Positions 35,706 through 44,113 of a stretch of 64,000 nucleotides of DNA are shown here, one piece after another. The DNA lies in NCBI RefSeq assembly GCF_004634385.1, contig NZ_CP037895.1, positions 2,703,245 through 2,767,244 of the forward strand. The letters are read 5' to 3'. How positions within the stretch are numbered: the first letter of the stretch is position 1; every line of letters starts with the position of its first letter. This DNA is from Thermaerobacter sp. FW80 (GTDB lineage Bacteria; Bacillota; Sulfobacillia; Thermaerobacterales; Thermaerobacteraceae). The notes below the pieces were generated by a model. It was given only the letters and a program-made list of their open reading frames with translations, made no database searches and was not told the DNA's origin. A program made the translations under genes and the position numbers.

Positions 35706-37886
35706 CTACACGATCAGGTCCGCAGGATCGGCGTAACCCTCCACCACGCCGAGACGTTCATCGTAGGCGCCCTTCCAGAGGTACAGGCCATCGGCGACCC
35801 TCTCGAGCCACTCGCCCCTGGTCGCCACCTCATACGCAAACAGGTTAACGATATATGGTTGCAGACGACGCCAAGTGACGTAACCGGGCCGCGCCAAGAA
35901 CTCCTCGAGCTGCGCTGCGGCATCCATGTAAGGGACGACGACGGGCACGGTATCGCTCTCGATCAAACGGTAGCGCTGCGCGACCTCCGGGTAGTTCAGC
36001 GCTTGCCGATACTCCTGGATCCGCTTCTTGTCGAGATCGACGTCCGCGAACAGGCGCCGGAAGTACTCGCGATATAGGTCGGGATCGTGTAGCCGGCTCA
36101 CGGGATACTGCCGGAGCAGCAACCGAGCCTTCTCGAGACCCGCCTTATAAGGTCCCGAAGGTGTCCTGCCTCCTGAGGGCTCGAACACGATCACCCGGCC
36201 CGGCCCCGAAGGCAGGCGGCCCTCGCGATTACACCGCCCCGCGGCCTGCACGATCCGATCGAGCGGTCCGACGGCTCGATAGACCACGGGGAAATCGAGA
36301 TCTACACCCGCCTCGACGACCTGCGTGCTGACCAGCCTGACGGGCTCCCCCTCCGAGAGTCGCCGCTTGACCTCGTCGAGGATCCTCCGCCGGTGGGCTC
36401 CGCAAAGCAACGTCGACAGATGAAACACGTGGGGCACGTCTTTCAATGCGGACAGCAGGGCGAAGGCGTCCCGCCGGCTGTTGAGCACAACCAGAACCTG
36501 ACGCAGGCGCTCGATCTCACCGGTAAGCTCGTCCCATGTCATGGCGTCAGGACGCCACTCGTACTCCACCCGCCTCAACAACGCGAAATGCCTTGGGAAG
36601 TCAGGGACGATCTCCGTCGCCCGGGCCAGGTGCGGGTGCTCGGAACCGCATACGGCTTCCAGCGCGGGTTGGGTGGCGGTGCTCAGCACCACAGTCGAAC
36701 CGAAGCCCCCCTCCTCCACGGGCGTCGCCAACAATTCCAGCACATCGAGGGTCGGGTGCAGTAGCTCGGGGGGCAACGCCTGCACCTCATCGAGGAGAAT
36801 GACCGCTCGGCTCAGGCGATGAATCTTGCGTACCTTGGAGGGTTTGTTGGAAAGGAGACTCTCCAGCAATTGAACGGTCGTGGTGACGACGATGGGTGCG
36901 TCCCAGTTCTCGGTCGCCAACCGCTGCAGCAGTTGCGCTTCGCCTTGGCCTTCGTCCCCCTCCGGCACCTCCAAGGCCGAGTGGTGCTCGACCACTGCCT
37001 CGTCACCGAGGATCTCTCGATACACTCGCGCCGTCTGATCGATGATGCTCGTATACGGGATGGCCACGATCACCCGTCGCAGGCCGTGGGCCAGCGCGTG
37101 CCGGAGGGCAAACGCAAGGCCACTGCGCGTCTTGCCACCACCCGTGGGTACTGTCAACCGATACACCCCCGGCGGACCCGATGCCGCCCGCACACAGGCT
37201 TCGTAAACCTCCCGGCGGACCCGATTCACCACCGTTGAATCGTCAAGGATCTCTCGCTGGGCGGCCTCGAGCCGCTGCCACAGCACGTCGAGGGAAGGGC
37301 CGCGACCGCGTAACCTGGCCTGCTCCGGCGCAAAGTGCCGTTCGGTATCCAAGTAGTCCGCGTCCACCAGAGCCGAGAAAACCATGCGGATGACGAACTC
37401 CCGTTGCGTCGGGCTCGCGAAGGCCCGCACCCGGAGCGTGGGCAACCGAACGCCAGCCGCAACAAGACGGTTCTGAGCCTCGACCACCTCATGTCCCCGC
37501 TCCTGCCAGAACGCGTTGAGCTTGGTAGCCGCGACACCCGCGTCCTCCAGACCGGCGTGATGACCGAGAATGGGGAGTGCGAGCTCCTTCCAAACGTCCG
37601 TGCCGCGGACGCGGGCTAGACCATAGAGCAGGCAGGCTCCCCAGACGGCATGGGGCACGGGCGAAGCAGGCCTCCCCGCCTGGGCGTCTCGGAGATACCG
37701 TTGGAACTCGGGGTTGAACTTGCCGAGATCATGTAGCAACCCGACGAGGTACGCCAGATCGCCCATTCCGAAGGCATCGGCAAAGGAACGAGCCATCTCT
37801 GCGACGGCCACCAGATGCTCCACCAGCGGATGCCAGCGACCCGAAGGGCCAGGGGAATGGGCATAAAAATCCCTCGTCTCCCCCAT
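35706..37886 (-). CDS. cas3: Cas3 helicase-nuclease
   Basis: A 726-aa single-chain Cas3. N-terminal HD nuclease: His10, His24, HD at 52-53 in GLLHDLGKFN and HH at 109-110. SF2 helicase: Walker A VPTGGGKTRSGLAFALRHAL at about 247-266, DEVQ box 366-369, motif III STATQP, and late motifs STQVVEAGVDLDFPVV and QAAGRCNREG. Recruited by Cascade, it nicks and degrades target DNA. ATG at 37886 is chosen over a GTG eight codons earlier that lacks a ribosome site. First gene of the operon. Confidence 0.96.
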   Translation of the reverse strand: MGETRDFYAHSPGPSGRWHPLVEHLVAVAEMARSFADAFGMGDLAYLVGLLHDLGKFNPEFQRYLRDAQAGRPASPVPHAVWGACLLYGLARVRGTDVWKELALPILGHHAGLEDAGVAATKLNAFWQERGHEVVEAQNRLVAAGVRLPTLRVRAFASPTQREFVIRMVFSALVDADYLDTERHFAPEQARLRGRGPSLDVLWQRLEAAQREILDDSTVVNRVRREVYEACVRAASGPPGVYRLTVPTGGGKTRSGLAFALRHALAHGLRRVIVAIPYTSIIDQTARVYREILGDEAVVEHHSALEVPEGDEGQGEAQLLQRLATENWDAPIVVTTTVQLLESLLSNKPSKVRKIHRLSRAVILLDEVQALPPELLHPTLDVLELLATPVEEGGFGSTVVLSTATQPALEAVCGSEHPHLARATEIVPDFPRHFALLRRVEYEWRPDAMTWDELTGEIERLRQVLVVLNSRRDAFALLSALKDVPHVFHLSTLLCGAHRRRILDEVKRRLSEGEPVRLVSTQVVEAGVDLDFPVVYRAVGPLDRIVQAAGRCNREGRLPSGPGRVIVFEPSGGRTPSGPYKAGLEKARLLLRQYPVSRLHDPDLYREYFRRLFADVDLDKKRIQEYRQALNYPEVAQRYRLIESDTVPVVVPYMDAAAQLEEFLARPGYVTWRRLQPYIVNLFAYEVATRGEWLERVADGLYLWKGAYDERLGVVEGYADPADLIV

Positions 37887-37993
37887 CGACCACCACCCCC
37901 CAACCGGCACCCCGCGGCTCGCTGTGAGTCGGGCATCTGGCCAGGGCTATTGAACCTGCACCCGGGTCACCGCGATGACCCCATCGCCCCGCT

Positions 37994-38008
37994 CATCACT
38001 CCGTGATG
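37994..38008. promoter_or_regulatory. Palindrome upstream of cas3, candidate operator
   Basis: CATCAC-TCC-GTGATG is a perfect 6-bp dyad in the 290-bp gap between the WYL regulator stop and the cas3 start, about 110 bases before cas3. An adjacent weaker dyad CGATG/CATCG lies near 37971-37986. It is a reasonable binding site for a dimeric regulator of the cas operon. No confident -35/-10 pair can be drawn. Confidence 0.4.
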
Positions 38009-38176
38009 TCCACCGCCGTCTCACGTGCGATCCCACTCCAACCGTAGCCCGGGCACCCTGTCAGAGGACGTCATCGTGCCCCCGCGACCGCTGGCGCCGA
38101 ACCGCCACCGACCCGGGACGGGTGCCGCCGCGATCGAGACCCGACAGGCGGCGAAGCAACCACCGCGCCCGATCCG

Positions 38177-39232
38177 TCACCGACCCTCGCCCAGGCGCTG
38201 CCCGCCCTCGGGCTCGGGGTGCGCGCGACCGTCTCCGGGGACCCGGTACTCCGCCAGCATCGCCTCGGCTTCGGCGGCGATGGCCTCCCGCAGCGAGGGC
38301 GGCGCGAGCACCTGGGCGCTCGCGCCGAACTGGAGCAGCCAGCGCATGATCTCGTCGGTCCCCAGGACGCGGAAGGAGAGGACCAGCGACCCGTCCGGCT
38401 CGTCCCGGGACTCCTGGCTGGGATGCCAGATGCGGCCCCGCATGTAGCGGGCCTGCTCGGGTCGGAACCGCACCACCACCTGCTGCCGCTCGGCGCCCCG
38501 CTGCAGCCGCCATGCCTCGCCGAAGTACGTCTCGGGGGAGAAGCGGTCGGGGGTCGGGGGAGGGAAGGTCTCCTCGAGGACCTCGAGCTCGCGGATGCGG
38601 TCCACCGCAAAGGTCCGGACGGCGCGCCGCCACCGGCAGTAGCCCGCCACGTACCACGCCCCGTCGTAGTAGCGCAGGTGGTAGGGCTCGACCAGGCGCA
38701 CCGTCTCCTGGTCGCGGGAGGCGGTGTAGTAGCGCAGTCGGACCACGCGGCGGGCCCCGATGGCCTCCCGCAGGCGGTTCAGGCGCCGGCCGACCGCGCG
38801 GGGATCCCCGCGGGCGGGCTCGAAGAAGAAGGACACCTGGCTCGTCAGGGAGGCCAGATCGACGGTCACCTGCTCGGGCAGGAGGTGGGGAAGCTTCTCG
38901 AGGAGGGCCTGAAACGGCTCCTCGAGCCCGTGGGCGCGCACCGACTCCAGCGCTTGCAGCCCCAGCACCAAGGCCAACGCCTCGCCGGCGCCGAGGCGCA
39001 TGTCCCGCGCGGCGAAGGCCGGCGTCCACTCGGGATCGGTCAGGTAGAACCCCTTCCGCCGCCGGTCGAACTCCAGGGGCGCGCAGAAGTCGTCGCGCAG
39101 CAGCTCCAGGTCGCGGTGGATGGTCCGGGCGCTCACCTCCAGGTCGCGGGAGAGGGTGTGGGCGTTGGGATAACGCCCCTGCTTCACCTCACGGACGATG
39201 TACATCAACCGGAACAGCCGGGACCGCTGCAT
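38177..39232 (-). CDS. WYL-domain transcriptional regulator
   Basis: A DeoR/YafY-type helix-turn-helix at residues 1-60 (FRLMYIVREVKQGRYPNAHT, then SRDLEVSARTIHRDLELL) is followed by a WYL ligand-binding domain with RVVRLRYYTASRDQETVRLV, DGAWYVAGYCRWRRAVRTF and a WCX-type C-terminal domain ending in SLREAIAAEAEAMLAEYRV. WYL proteins often control CRISPR-Cas and phage-defence genes, sensing nucleic acids or nucleotides. It lies just upstream of cas3 on the same strand. ATG at 39232 has a weak GAGGG ribosome site; an 18-codon upstream extension lacks homology. Confidence 0.88.
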   Translation of the reverse strand: MQRSRLFRLMYIVREVKQGRYPNAHTLSRDLEVSARTIHRDLELLRDDFCAPLEFDRRRKGFYLTDPEWTPAFAARDMRLGAGEALALVLGLQALESVRAHGLEEPFQALLEKLPHLLPEQVTVDLASLTSQVSFFFEPARGDPRAVGRRLNRLREAIGARRVVRLRYYTASRDQETVRLVEPYHLRYYDGAWYVAGYCRWRRAVRTFAVDRIRELEVLEETFPPPTPDRFSPETYFGEAWRLQRGAERQQVVVRFRPEQARYMRGRIWHPSQESRDEPDGSLVLSFRVLGTDEIMRWLLQFGASAQVLAPPSLREAIAAEAEAMLAEYRVPGDGRAHPEPEGGQRLGEGR

Positions 39233-39331
39233 GGTCCCTCGATCCCCCCGATCCCAGGACTCCCCATCGGGATTCGGAAGTTCCAAGGGATGGGGGCGTT
39301 TTCCTGCCGAACTCGGCTTCGATCGCCCGTC

Positions 39332-41248
39332 TCACTGCCCGGGGGCGAACATCAGGCGATAGAGGGCCCGCGCGTAGATGCGGGTGCACCGCATCAGGTC
39401 GTCGATGCTCCAGTGCTCGTCGGGCTCGTGGGCCAGCTCGCGCTGGCCGGGGAACAGCGGGCCGAAGGCGACGCCGTTGCGCAGCACGCGGGCGTAGGTG
39501 CCCCCGCCGATGGCCAGGGGGCGGGCGTCGCGGTCGCCCGTCTCGTCGCGGTACACGGCCAGCAGCTGCTGCACGATCTCGCTGTGCTCCGGCACGTGGT
39601 GGGGCGGCATGTCCTCGCGGGATTCCACCCGCCACCCGCTGTCGGCCAGGGTGGCCGTGAGCCGCTGGAGCAGCTGGGCCGCGGAGGCGGTGACGGGGTA
39701 GCGAACGTTGCAGTCGGCGTAGATCACCGCCCCGCCGCCCCTCGCCCGGGACGACGCGCCCTCGGCCGCCGACGCCTCGGACCCGGGCGCGGGGGACGAG
39801 CCGGCCGCCGCCCGATCGTCCGCGCCCACCAGGCGCACGATCCCCAGGTTGACGGTCAGCGGTCCCGAGACGGCGTCGGTGACGGCGATGCCGAATCCGG
39901 AGCCGTCGGTCCGGGCACCGGCCTCCGCCAGGAATCCGAGGTCGGACGAACGCGGCAGCGCCGGCCCCAGCACCCGCACCAACGCCCCCAGCAGCCCGGC
40001 CACGGCGTTGATGCCCTTCTCCGGGTGCATCGCATGGGCCGCCGCCCCGCGCGCCTCGACCACCAGGCGATCGTCGGCGACCCGCGCCTCGATCCGGGCG
40101 CGCCCCGGTCCGCCGCCATCCTGCAGGCGGCGGGCCAGCTCTTCCAGGGAAGGCGCCCCGGGGCCTGCGACGACCAGCTCGGCCACGGCGTGTTCGGGGA
40201 CCACGTTCACCCGCGTTCCGCCCTCGAGCCGGACCAGCCGGGCCCTCCACCGGGGCCGCGGGGCCGCCCCGGCCCCCGGCCCATCGGCCGCTCCCTCCGC
40301 CTCCCGGCCCGCACGCGGGATGCCGCCACGCCCGCTCTCACCGCCGGCGCCGCTGTCCGTGGCGCCCTCGGCGGCAGGGACGCCGGGGGCTACCCTGGCC
40401 GGGGCTCCCGCCGACGCAGCGCGACCGGAGGCGGCCTCCTCCAGGGCACCAGCCGCCCCGTCGGCCGGTTCGTCCAGGGAATCCGCGCCCCCGCCGGGCA
40501 GCTCCAAGCTCAGCCGGAAGGTCCAGATGCCCTTCTCCGCGTGGACCAGGGGGAACATGGCGTCGGGGCTGAAGCCCAGGGCGGGCTGGGACTCGCGGGC
40601 GAAGTAGTACTTGACGCACTCGAAGCCCGACTCCTCGTTGCCGCCGACCACCAGGCGAGCGCGCCGCGCCGGGCGGCGCCCGGCGGCCAGGGCCAGGTCG
40701 GCCACGGCCTTCATGGCGTACAGGGCGGCCACGGTCGGCCCCTTGTCGTCCACCGCGCCGCGGGCGTAGATCTTGCCGTCGTGGATCTCCGCCGCATAGG
40801 GCGGGTGGGTCCAGCCGCTCCCCTCCGGCACCACGTCCACGTGGGCGAGGATGGCGATCCACTCGTCCCCCTCGCCGATCTCGGCGTCGATGGCGTAGCC
40901 GTCCACGTTGCGGGTGCGGAAGCCCAGGGCCTCCGCCCGGCGGCGGACCCACTCCAGGGCCTCCGCCACGCCGGGCCCGAAAGGCTGACCCGGGGCCGGT
41001 TCGTCCTGCACGCTGCGGATGCGGCAGAGGGCCTGGACGGCCGCCACCATCTCCTGGCGATGGTCCTGGAGCCACCGGTCGAGCTGGGCCACGAAGCGCG
41101 CCTCATCGGCGTCGCGGCCGGCCCCGCCGCCTGGACCGGCGCCGCCTTGGTCCGCGGCGGCGCCTTGCCGGGTGCTGCCCCCGCCCCCGGCATCCTCGCC
41201 GGCCCTGTTGCGATGGTCCTTGGCACGGGTGTCGCCTTCGCCTGCCAC
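39332..41248 (-). CDS. PepV-like M20 family dipeptidase
   Basis: A cytosolic zinc dipeptidase of the PepV group. Metal-site motifs: ILAHVDVVPEGSGWTHPPY (His, Asp), ARGAVDDKGPTVAALYAMK (Asp) and VVGGNEESGFECVKYYF (Glu pair), then a late AIGGGTYARVLRNGVAFGP (His replaced context typical of PepV ends). At 638 aa it is about 170 longer than usual because of two Ala/Gly/Pro inserts, one of about 100 residues after SLELPGGGADSLDEP. It starts at GTG 41248; the first 45 residues are low complexity and the true start may be internal. Confidence 0.85.
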   Translation of the reverse strand: MAGEGDTRAKDHRNRAGEDAGGGGSTRQGAAADQGGAGPGGGAGRDADEARFVAQLDRWLQDHRQEMVAAVQALCRIRSVQDEPAPGQPFGPGVAEALEWVRRRAEALGFRTRNVDGYAIDAEIGEGDEWIAILAHVDVVPEGSGWTHPPYAAEIHDGKIYARGAVDDKGPTVAALYAMKAVADLALAAGRRPARRARLVVGGNEESGFECVKYYFARESQPALGFSPDAMFPLVHAEKGIWTFRLSLELPGGGADSLDEPADGAAGALEEAASGRAASAGAPARVAPGVPAAEGATDSGAGGESGRGGIPRAGREAEGAADGPGAGAAPRPRWRARLVRLEGGTRVNVVPEHAVAELVVAGPGAPSLEELARRLQDGGGPGRARIEARVADDRLVVEARGAAAHAMHPEKGINAVAGLLGALVRVLGPALPRSSDLGFLAEAGARTDGSGFGIAVTDAVSGPLTVNLGIVRLVGADDRAAAGSSPAPGSEASAAEGASSRARGGGAVIYADCNVRYPVTASAAQLLQRLTATLADSGWRVESREDMPPHHVPEHSEIVQQLLAVYRDETGDRDARPLAIGGGTYARVLRNGVAFGPLFPGQRELAHEPDEHWSIDDLMRCTRIYARALYRLMFAPGQ

Positions 41249-41387
41249 CGTCGCACTCCCCTTCGCCGAAGCCGGGTCGTGGGACCCACGGTCGCCGGGA
41301 CCGCATCCCGGGCGGTCGGAGGCCGGGGCCTCAGACCCCGTTCCGGGCCCGCGGCACCCGCTGCCCCGCGCGGCCCGTCCCCCGCCG

Positions 41388-42167
41388 CTACCCCGCGTGC
41401 CAGAGCACGCGACCGAGGAAGTCCCGCGCCCGCGGGTGGCCCGGGTCCCGGAAGAACCAGTCGGGCGGGGCGTCCACCAGGATGCGCCCCTCGTCCATGA
41501 ACACGATGCGATCGGCCACCTCGCGGGCGAAGCCCATCTCGTGAGTGACCACCACCATGGTATACCCCTGCCGGGCCACGTCGAGCATCACGTTGAGCAC
41601 CTCGCCGGTCAGCTCGGGGTCCAGGGCCGAGGTGGGCTCGTCGAACAGGATCACCTTGGGCCGCATGGCCAGCGCCCGGGCGATGGCCACCCGCTGCTGC
41701 TGCCCGCCCGAGAGCCTGGAGGGCCGGTGATGCATGCGATCGGCCAGACCGACCCGGGCGAGCATCTCCCGGGCGATGCGCTCCGCCTCGGCCCGCGGCA
41801 TCCGCCGCACGGTGACCAGCCCCTCCATGACGTTCTCCAGCGCCGTCATGTGGGGGAAGAGGTTGTACTGCTGGAAGACCATGCCGATCTCCTGGCGCTT
41901 GCGGTTGAGCTCGGCGGCGGACTCCTCCACCCAGCGGTTGCCCTGGCGACGCCGGCCGATGGGCTGGCCGTCCACCAGGATCTCCCCCTCCTGCACCGGC
42001 TCCAGGTAGTTGATGGTGCGCAGGAGGGTGGACTTGCCGCTGCCGCTGGGGCCCGCGATCACCACCACCTCGCCGCGGCGGATGGTCAGGTTGATGTCCT
42101 TGAGCACGTGCAGGTCGCCGAACCACTTGTTCACGCCGCGGAACTCGATCATGGGCGTCTCACTCAT
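41388..42167 (-). CDS. Polar amino-acid ABC transporter ATP-binding protein
   Basis: A GlnQ-type ATPase of 259 aa. Walker [20 protein letters not shown]-loop [14 protein letters not shown], signature [17 protein letters not shown], Walker [18 protein letters not shown]-loop VVVTHEMGF. Its start overlaps the permease stop by eight bases, so the set SBP-permease-ATPase is one operon. The ligand is probably a polar amino acid; glutamine is not proven. Confidence 0.95.
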   Translation of the reverse strand: MSETPMIEFRGVNKWFGDLHVLKDINLTIRRGEVVVIAGPSGSGKSTLLRTINYLEPVQEGEILVDGQPIGRRRQGNRWVEESAAELNRKRQEIGMVFQQYNLFPHMTALENVMEGLVTVRRMPRAEAERIAREMLARVGLADRMHHRPSRLSGGQQQRVAIARALAMRPKVILFDEPTSALDPELTGEVLNVMLDVARQGYTMVVVTHEMGFAREVADRIVFMDEGRILVDAPPDWFFRDPGHPRARDFLGRVLWHAG

Positions 42168-42837
42168 AGTCCTTCAGCTTCCTTTCCAGCCACGCGCCCA
42201 GGGTGGTGAACAGCGTCGTCATCACCAGGTAGTAGAAGGCGGCGTAGCCGAAGAACCACATGCCCCGGGCGGTGGCGTTGGCCAGCTGGCGGGAATAGAG
42301 CATCAGCTCCTCCATGCTGATGATGGACACCAGCGACGAGTCCTTGAGCAGCGTGACGAACTCGTTGACCATGGGCGGGATCATCCGCCGGTAGGCCTGG
42401 GGCAGGATGACCCGGCGCATGGCCTGGCCGTAGCTCATGCCCAGGGAGCGGGCCGCCTCCATCTGCCCCTTGGGGATGGATTCGATGCCCGCCCGGATGA
42501 TCTCCGCCAGGTACGCCCCGGAGTTGATGGTCAGGGCCAGCACCGCCGCCGGGAAGGGGTCCAGCACCACGTCGTACTGGGTCAGGCCGAAGTAGATGAT
42601 GTAGATCTGCACCAAGAGCGGCGTCCCGCGGATGACCCAGGTGTAGAACGACCCCGCGCGGCGCAGGATCCCGACGCGCGAGAGCTTCATCAGGGCGACG
42701 ACCAGCCCGACCACCAAGCCCAGCACGATGGCCACCGCCGTGAGCTGGAGGGTGGTCAGGGCGCCCTGGACGTAGATGGGCGTGACCCGCTGGATCGCGC
42801 CCCAGAAGCCGAGATCCACCAGTCCCTCTTGCGGCAT
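42160..42837 (-). CDS. Polar amino-acid ABC transporter permease
   Basis: A HisM/GlnP-type permease of 225 aa with membrane segments such as TAVAIVLGLVVGLVVALMKL and GYAAFYYLVMTTLFTTLGAW. It has the family signature RGTPLLVQIYIIYFGL and the EAA loop GQMEAARSLGMSYGQAMRRV then ILPQA. ATG at 42837 is chosen; a longer frame upstream is Arg/Pro-rich and crosses the preceding hairpin region. Confidence 0.94.
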   Translation of the reverse strand: MPQEGLVDLGFWGAIQRVTPIYVQGALTTLQLTAVAIVLGLVVGLVVALMKLSRVGILRRAGSFYTWVIRGTPLLVQIYIIYFGLTQYDVVLDPFPAAVLALTINSGAYLAEIIRAGIESIPKGQMEAARSLGMSYGQAMRRVILPQAYRRMIPPMVNEFVTLLKDSSLVSIISMEELMLYSRQLANATARGMWFFGYAAFYYLVMTTLFTTLGAWLERKLKDYE

Positions 42838-42871
42838 CGTGCCCCCGTCCTTCCCCGGCGCCCGAAACCGC

Positions 42872-42903
42872 ACGCCGGCGCCGCGGAATGCGCGCGCCGG
42901 CGT
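42872..42903 (-). terminator. Hairpin between amino-acid binding-protein and permease genes
   Basis: A 10-bp perfect stem (ACGCCGGCGC at 42872-42881 with 42894-42903) and 12-base loop in the 136-bp gap. It occupies the same position relative to a binding-protein gene as the hairpin at 6386-6418 in the sugar importer. No T run. Confidence 0.6.
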
Positions 42904-42973
42904 GGGAACGGGGCCTCGTCCCACTGGTCCAGCCGCCGCCTCGGCTGGGCTCGCGGGCCGGCCTGGGCCCGGA

Positions 42974-43852
42974 TCACTGGCCCCCGAACCACTTGGCGTA
43001 GATCCGGTCGTAGGTGCCGTCCTGCTTCAACTCGTCCAGGGCCTGCTGGATGGCCTGGACCAGCTCGTCCTCGCCCTTGGGCACGGCGATGCCGACGGGT
43101 GCGGTCTCGAAGGGAACCCCCACGTACTCGTACTTGTCGCCCTCGATGTTGGCGTAGTACCGGGCCACCGGCTCGTCCAGGATGGTCGCGTCGGCCCGGC
43201 CCGCCGCCACCTCCTGGAGGGCGTCGGGGAAGTTCTGGAAGGTCTTGACCGTGGCGCCCTCGATGCCCCGGGCGACCTGTTCGTTGGTGGTGCCGATCTG
43301 GACGGCGATAACCTTGCCCTTCAGGTCATCCAGCGACTGGATGCCATCGGGGTTGCCCTTGGGGACCACGATCATCTGCCCCATCTCCAGGTACTGGACG
43401 AAGTCGGCGCTCTTCTGGCGCTCCAAGGTGATGTTCATGGAGCTCATCACCGCGTCGAAGCGCCGCGCCTCGAGTCCGCCCAGCAGGCCCTCCCACTCCG
43501 CCACCTCGACCCGGTACTCCACGCCCAGCTTCTCGGCGATGGCCTTCCCCAGGTCGATGTCGAACCCGATCAGCTCGCTGGGGTTCTCCGGGTTGGGGAA
43601 CTCCATGGGCGGGTAGGCGCCGTCGGTGGCGAAGACCATGTACCCCCGGGCCTTGATCTCGTCGAGCAGCGACGCCTCGCCGTCCCCGCCGGCGGCATCG
43701 CCGGCGTCGCTGCCGGCGCCGTCGCCGCCCCCCGTGCCGGCCGCCGGCTGCCCGGCCCCGCCGCAGCCGGCCGCGATCAGCAGGACGGCCAGCAGGGCCA
43801 GCGCCACCCAGCCGCGACGGCCAAGTCCCTTCCTACGCCACGCTGTCAACAC
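42974..43852 (-). CDS. Amino-acid ABC transporter substrate-binding lipoprotein
   Basis: A family-3 solute-binding protein. The signal peptide LALLAVLLIAAGC ends in a lipobox with Cys30, followed by a Gly/Asp linker. Mature part: LLDEIKARGYMVFATDGAYP, GFDIDLGKAIAEKLGVEYRV and FDAVMSSMNITLERQKSADF. GTG at 43852 follows GAAAGGTGGGAG. It is the first gene of a three-gene importer and is preceded by the 20-bp tandem repeat at 43901. Confidence 0.95.
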   Translation of the reverse strand: MLTAWRRKGLGRRGWVALALLAVLLIAAGCGGAGQPAAGTGGGDGAGSDAGDAAGGDGEASLLDEIKARGYMVFATDGAYPPMEFPNPENPSELIGFDIDLGKAIAEKLGVEYRVEVAEWEGLLGGLEARRFDAVMSSMNITLERQKSADFVQYLEMGQMIVVPKGNPDGIQSLDDLKGKVIAVQIGTTNEQVARGIEGATVKTFQNFPDALQEVAAGRADATILDEPVARYYANIEGDKYEYVGVPFETAPVGIAVPKGEDELVQAIQQALDELKQDGTYDRIYAKWFGGQ

Positions 43853-43900
43853 GTTCTCCCACCTTTCTCAGTCGAAACGCATAAAAATGCAGCTAACATG

Positions 43901-43940
43901 TTTGAAAATAAGAATTCGCGTTTGAAAATAAGAATTCGCG
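43901..43940. promoter_or_regulatory. Two perfect tandem 20-bp repeats in a divergent promoter region
   Basis: The unit TTTGAAAATAAGAATTCGCG occurs twice back to back, 43901-43920 and 43921-43940. Twenty bases is close to two helical turns, so both copies face the same side of DNA. The region is a sharp AT-rich island between the importer (start 43852, minus) and the FAD oxidase (start 44114, plus). A shared regulator site is the most natural reading. Confidence 0.65.
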
Positions 43941-44113
43941 GTTCGTCCGTCAACTCCTTGAGGGAGCCCCTGCCCGGAGGGAGCATCGCGCTGCCACCCC
44001 CAGAGGGAACGCCGCCCGCCCGGCCGAATAACACCGCGACCCGACCCGGCGGCTCCGTTCGCCTCCGGGGCGCATGCCGGGCCGGAGCCCGCCGTTCCGA
44101 GGAGGCATGTCCG

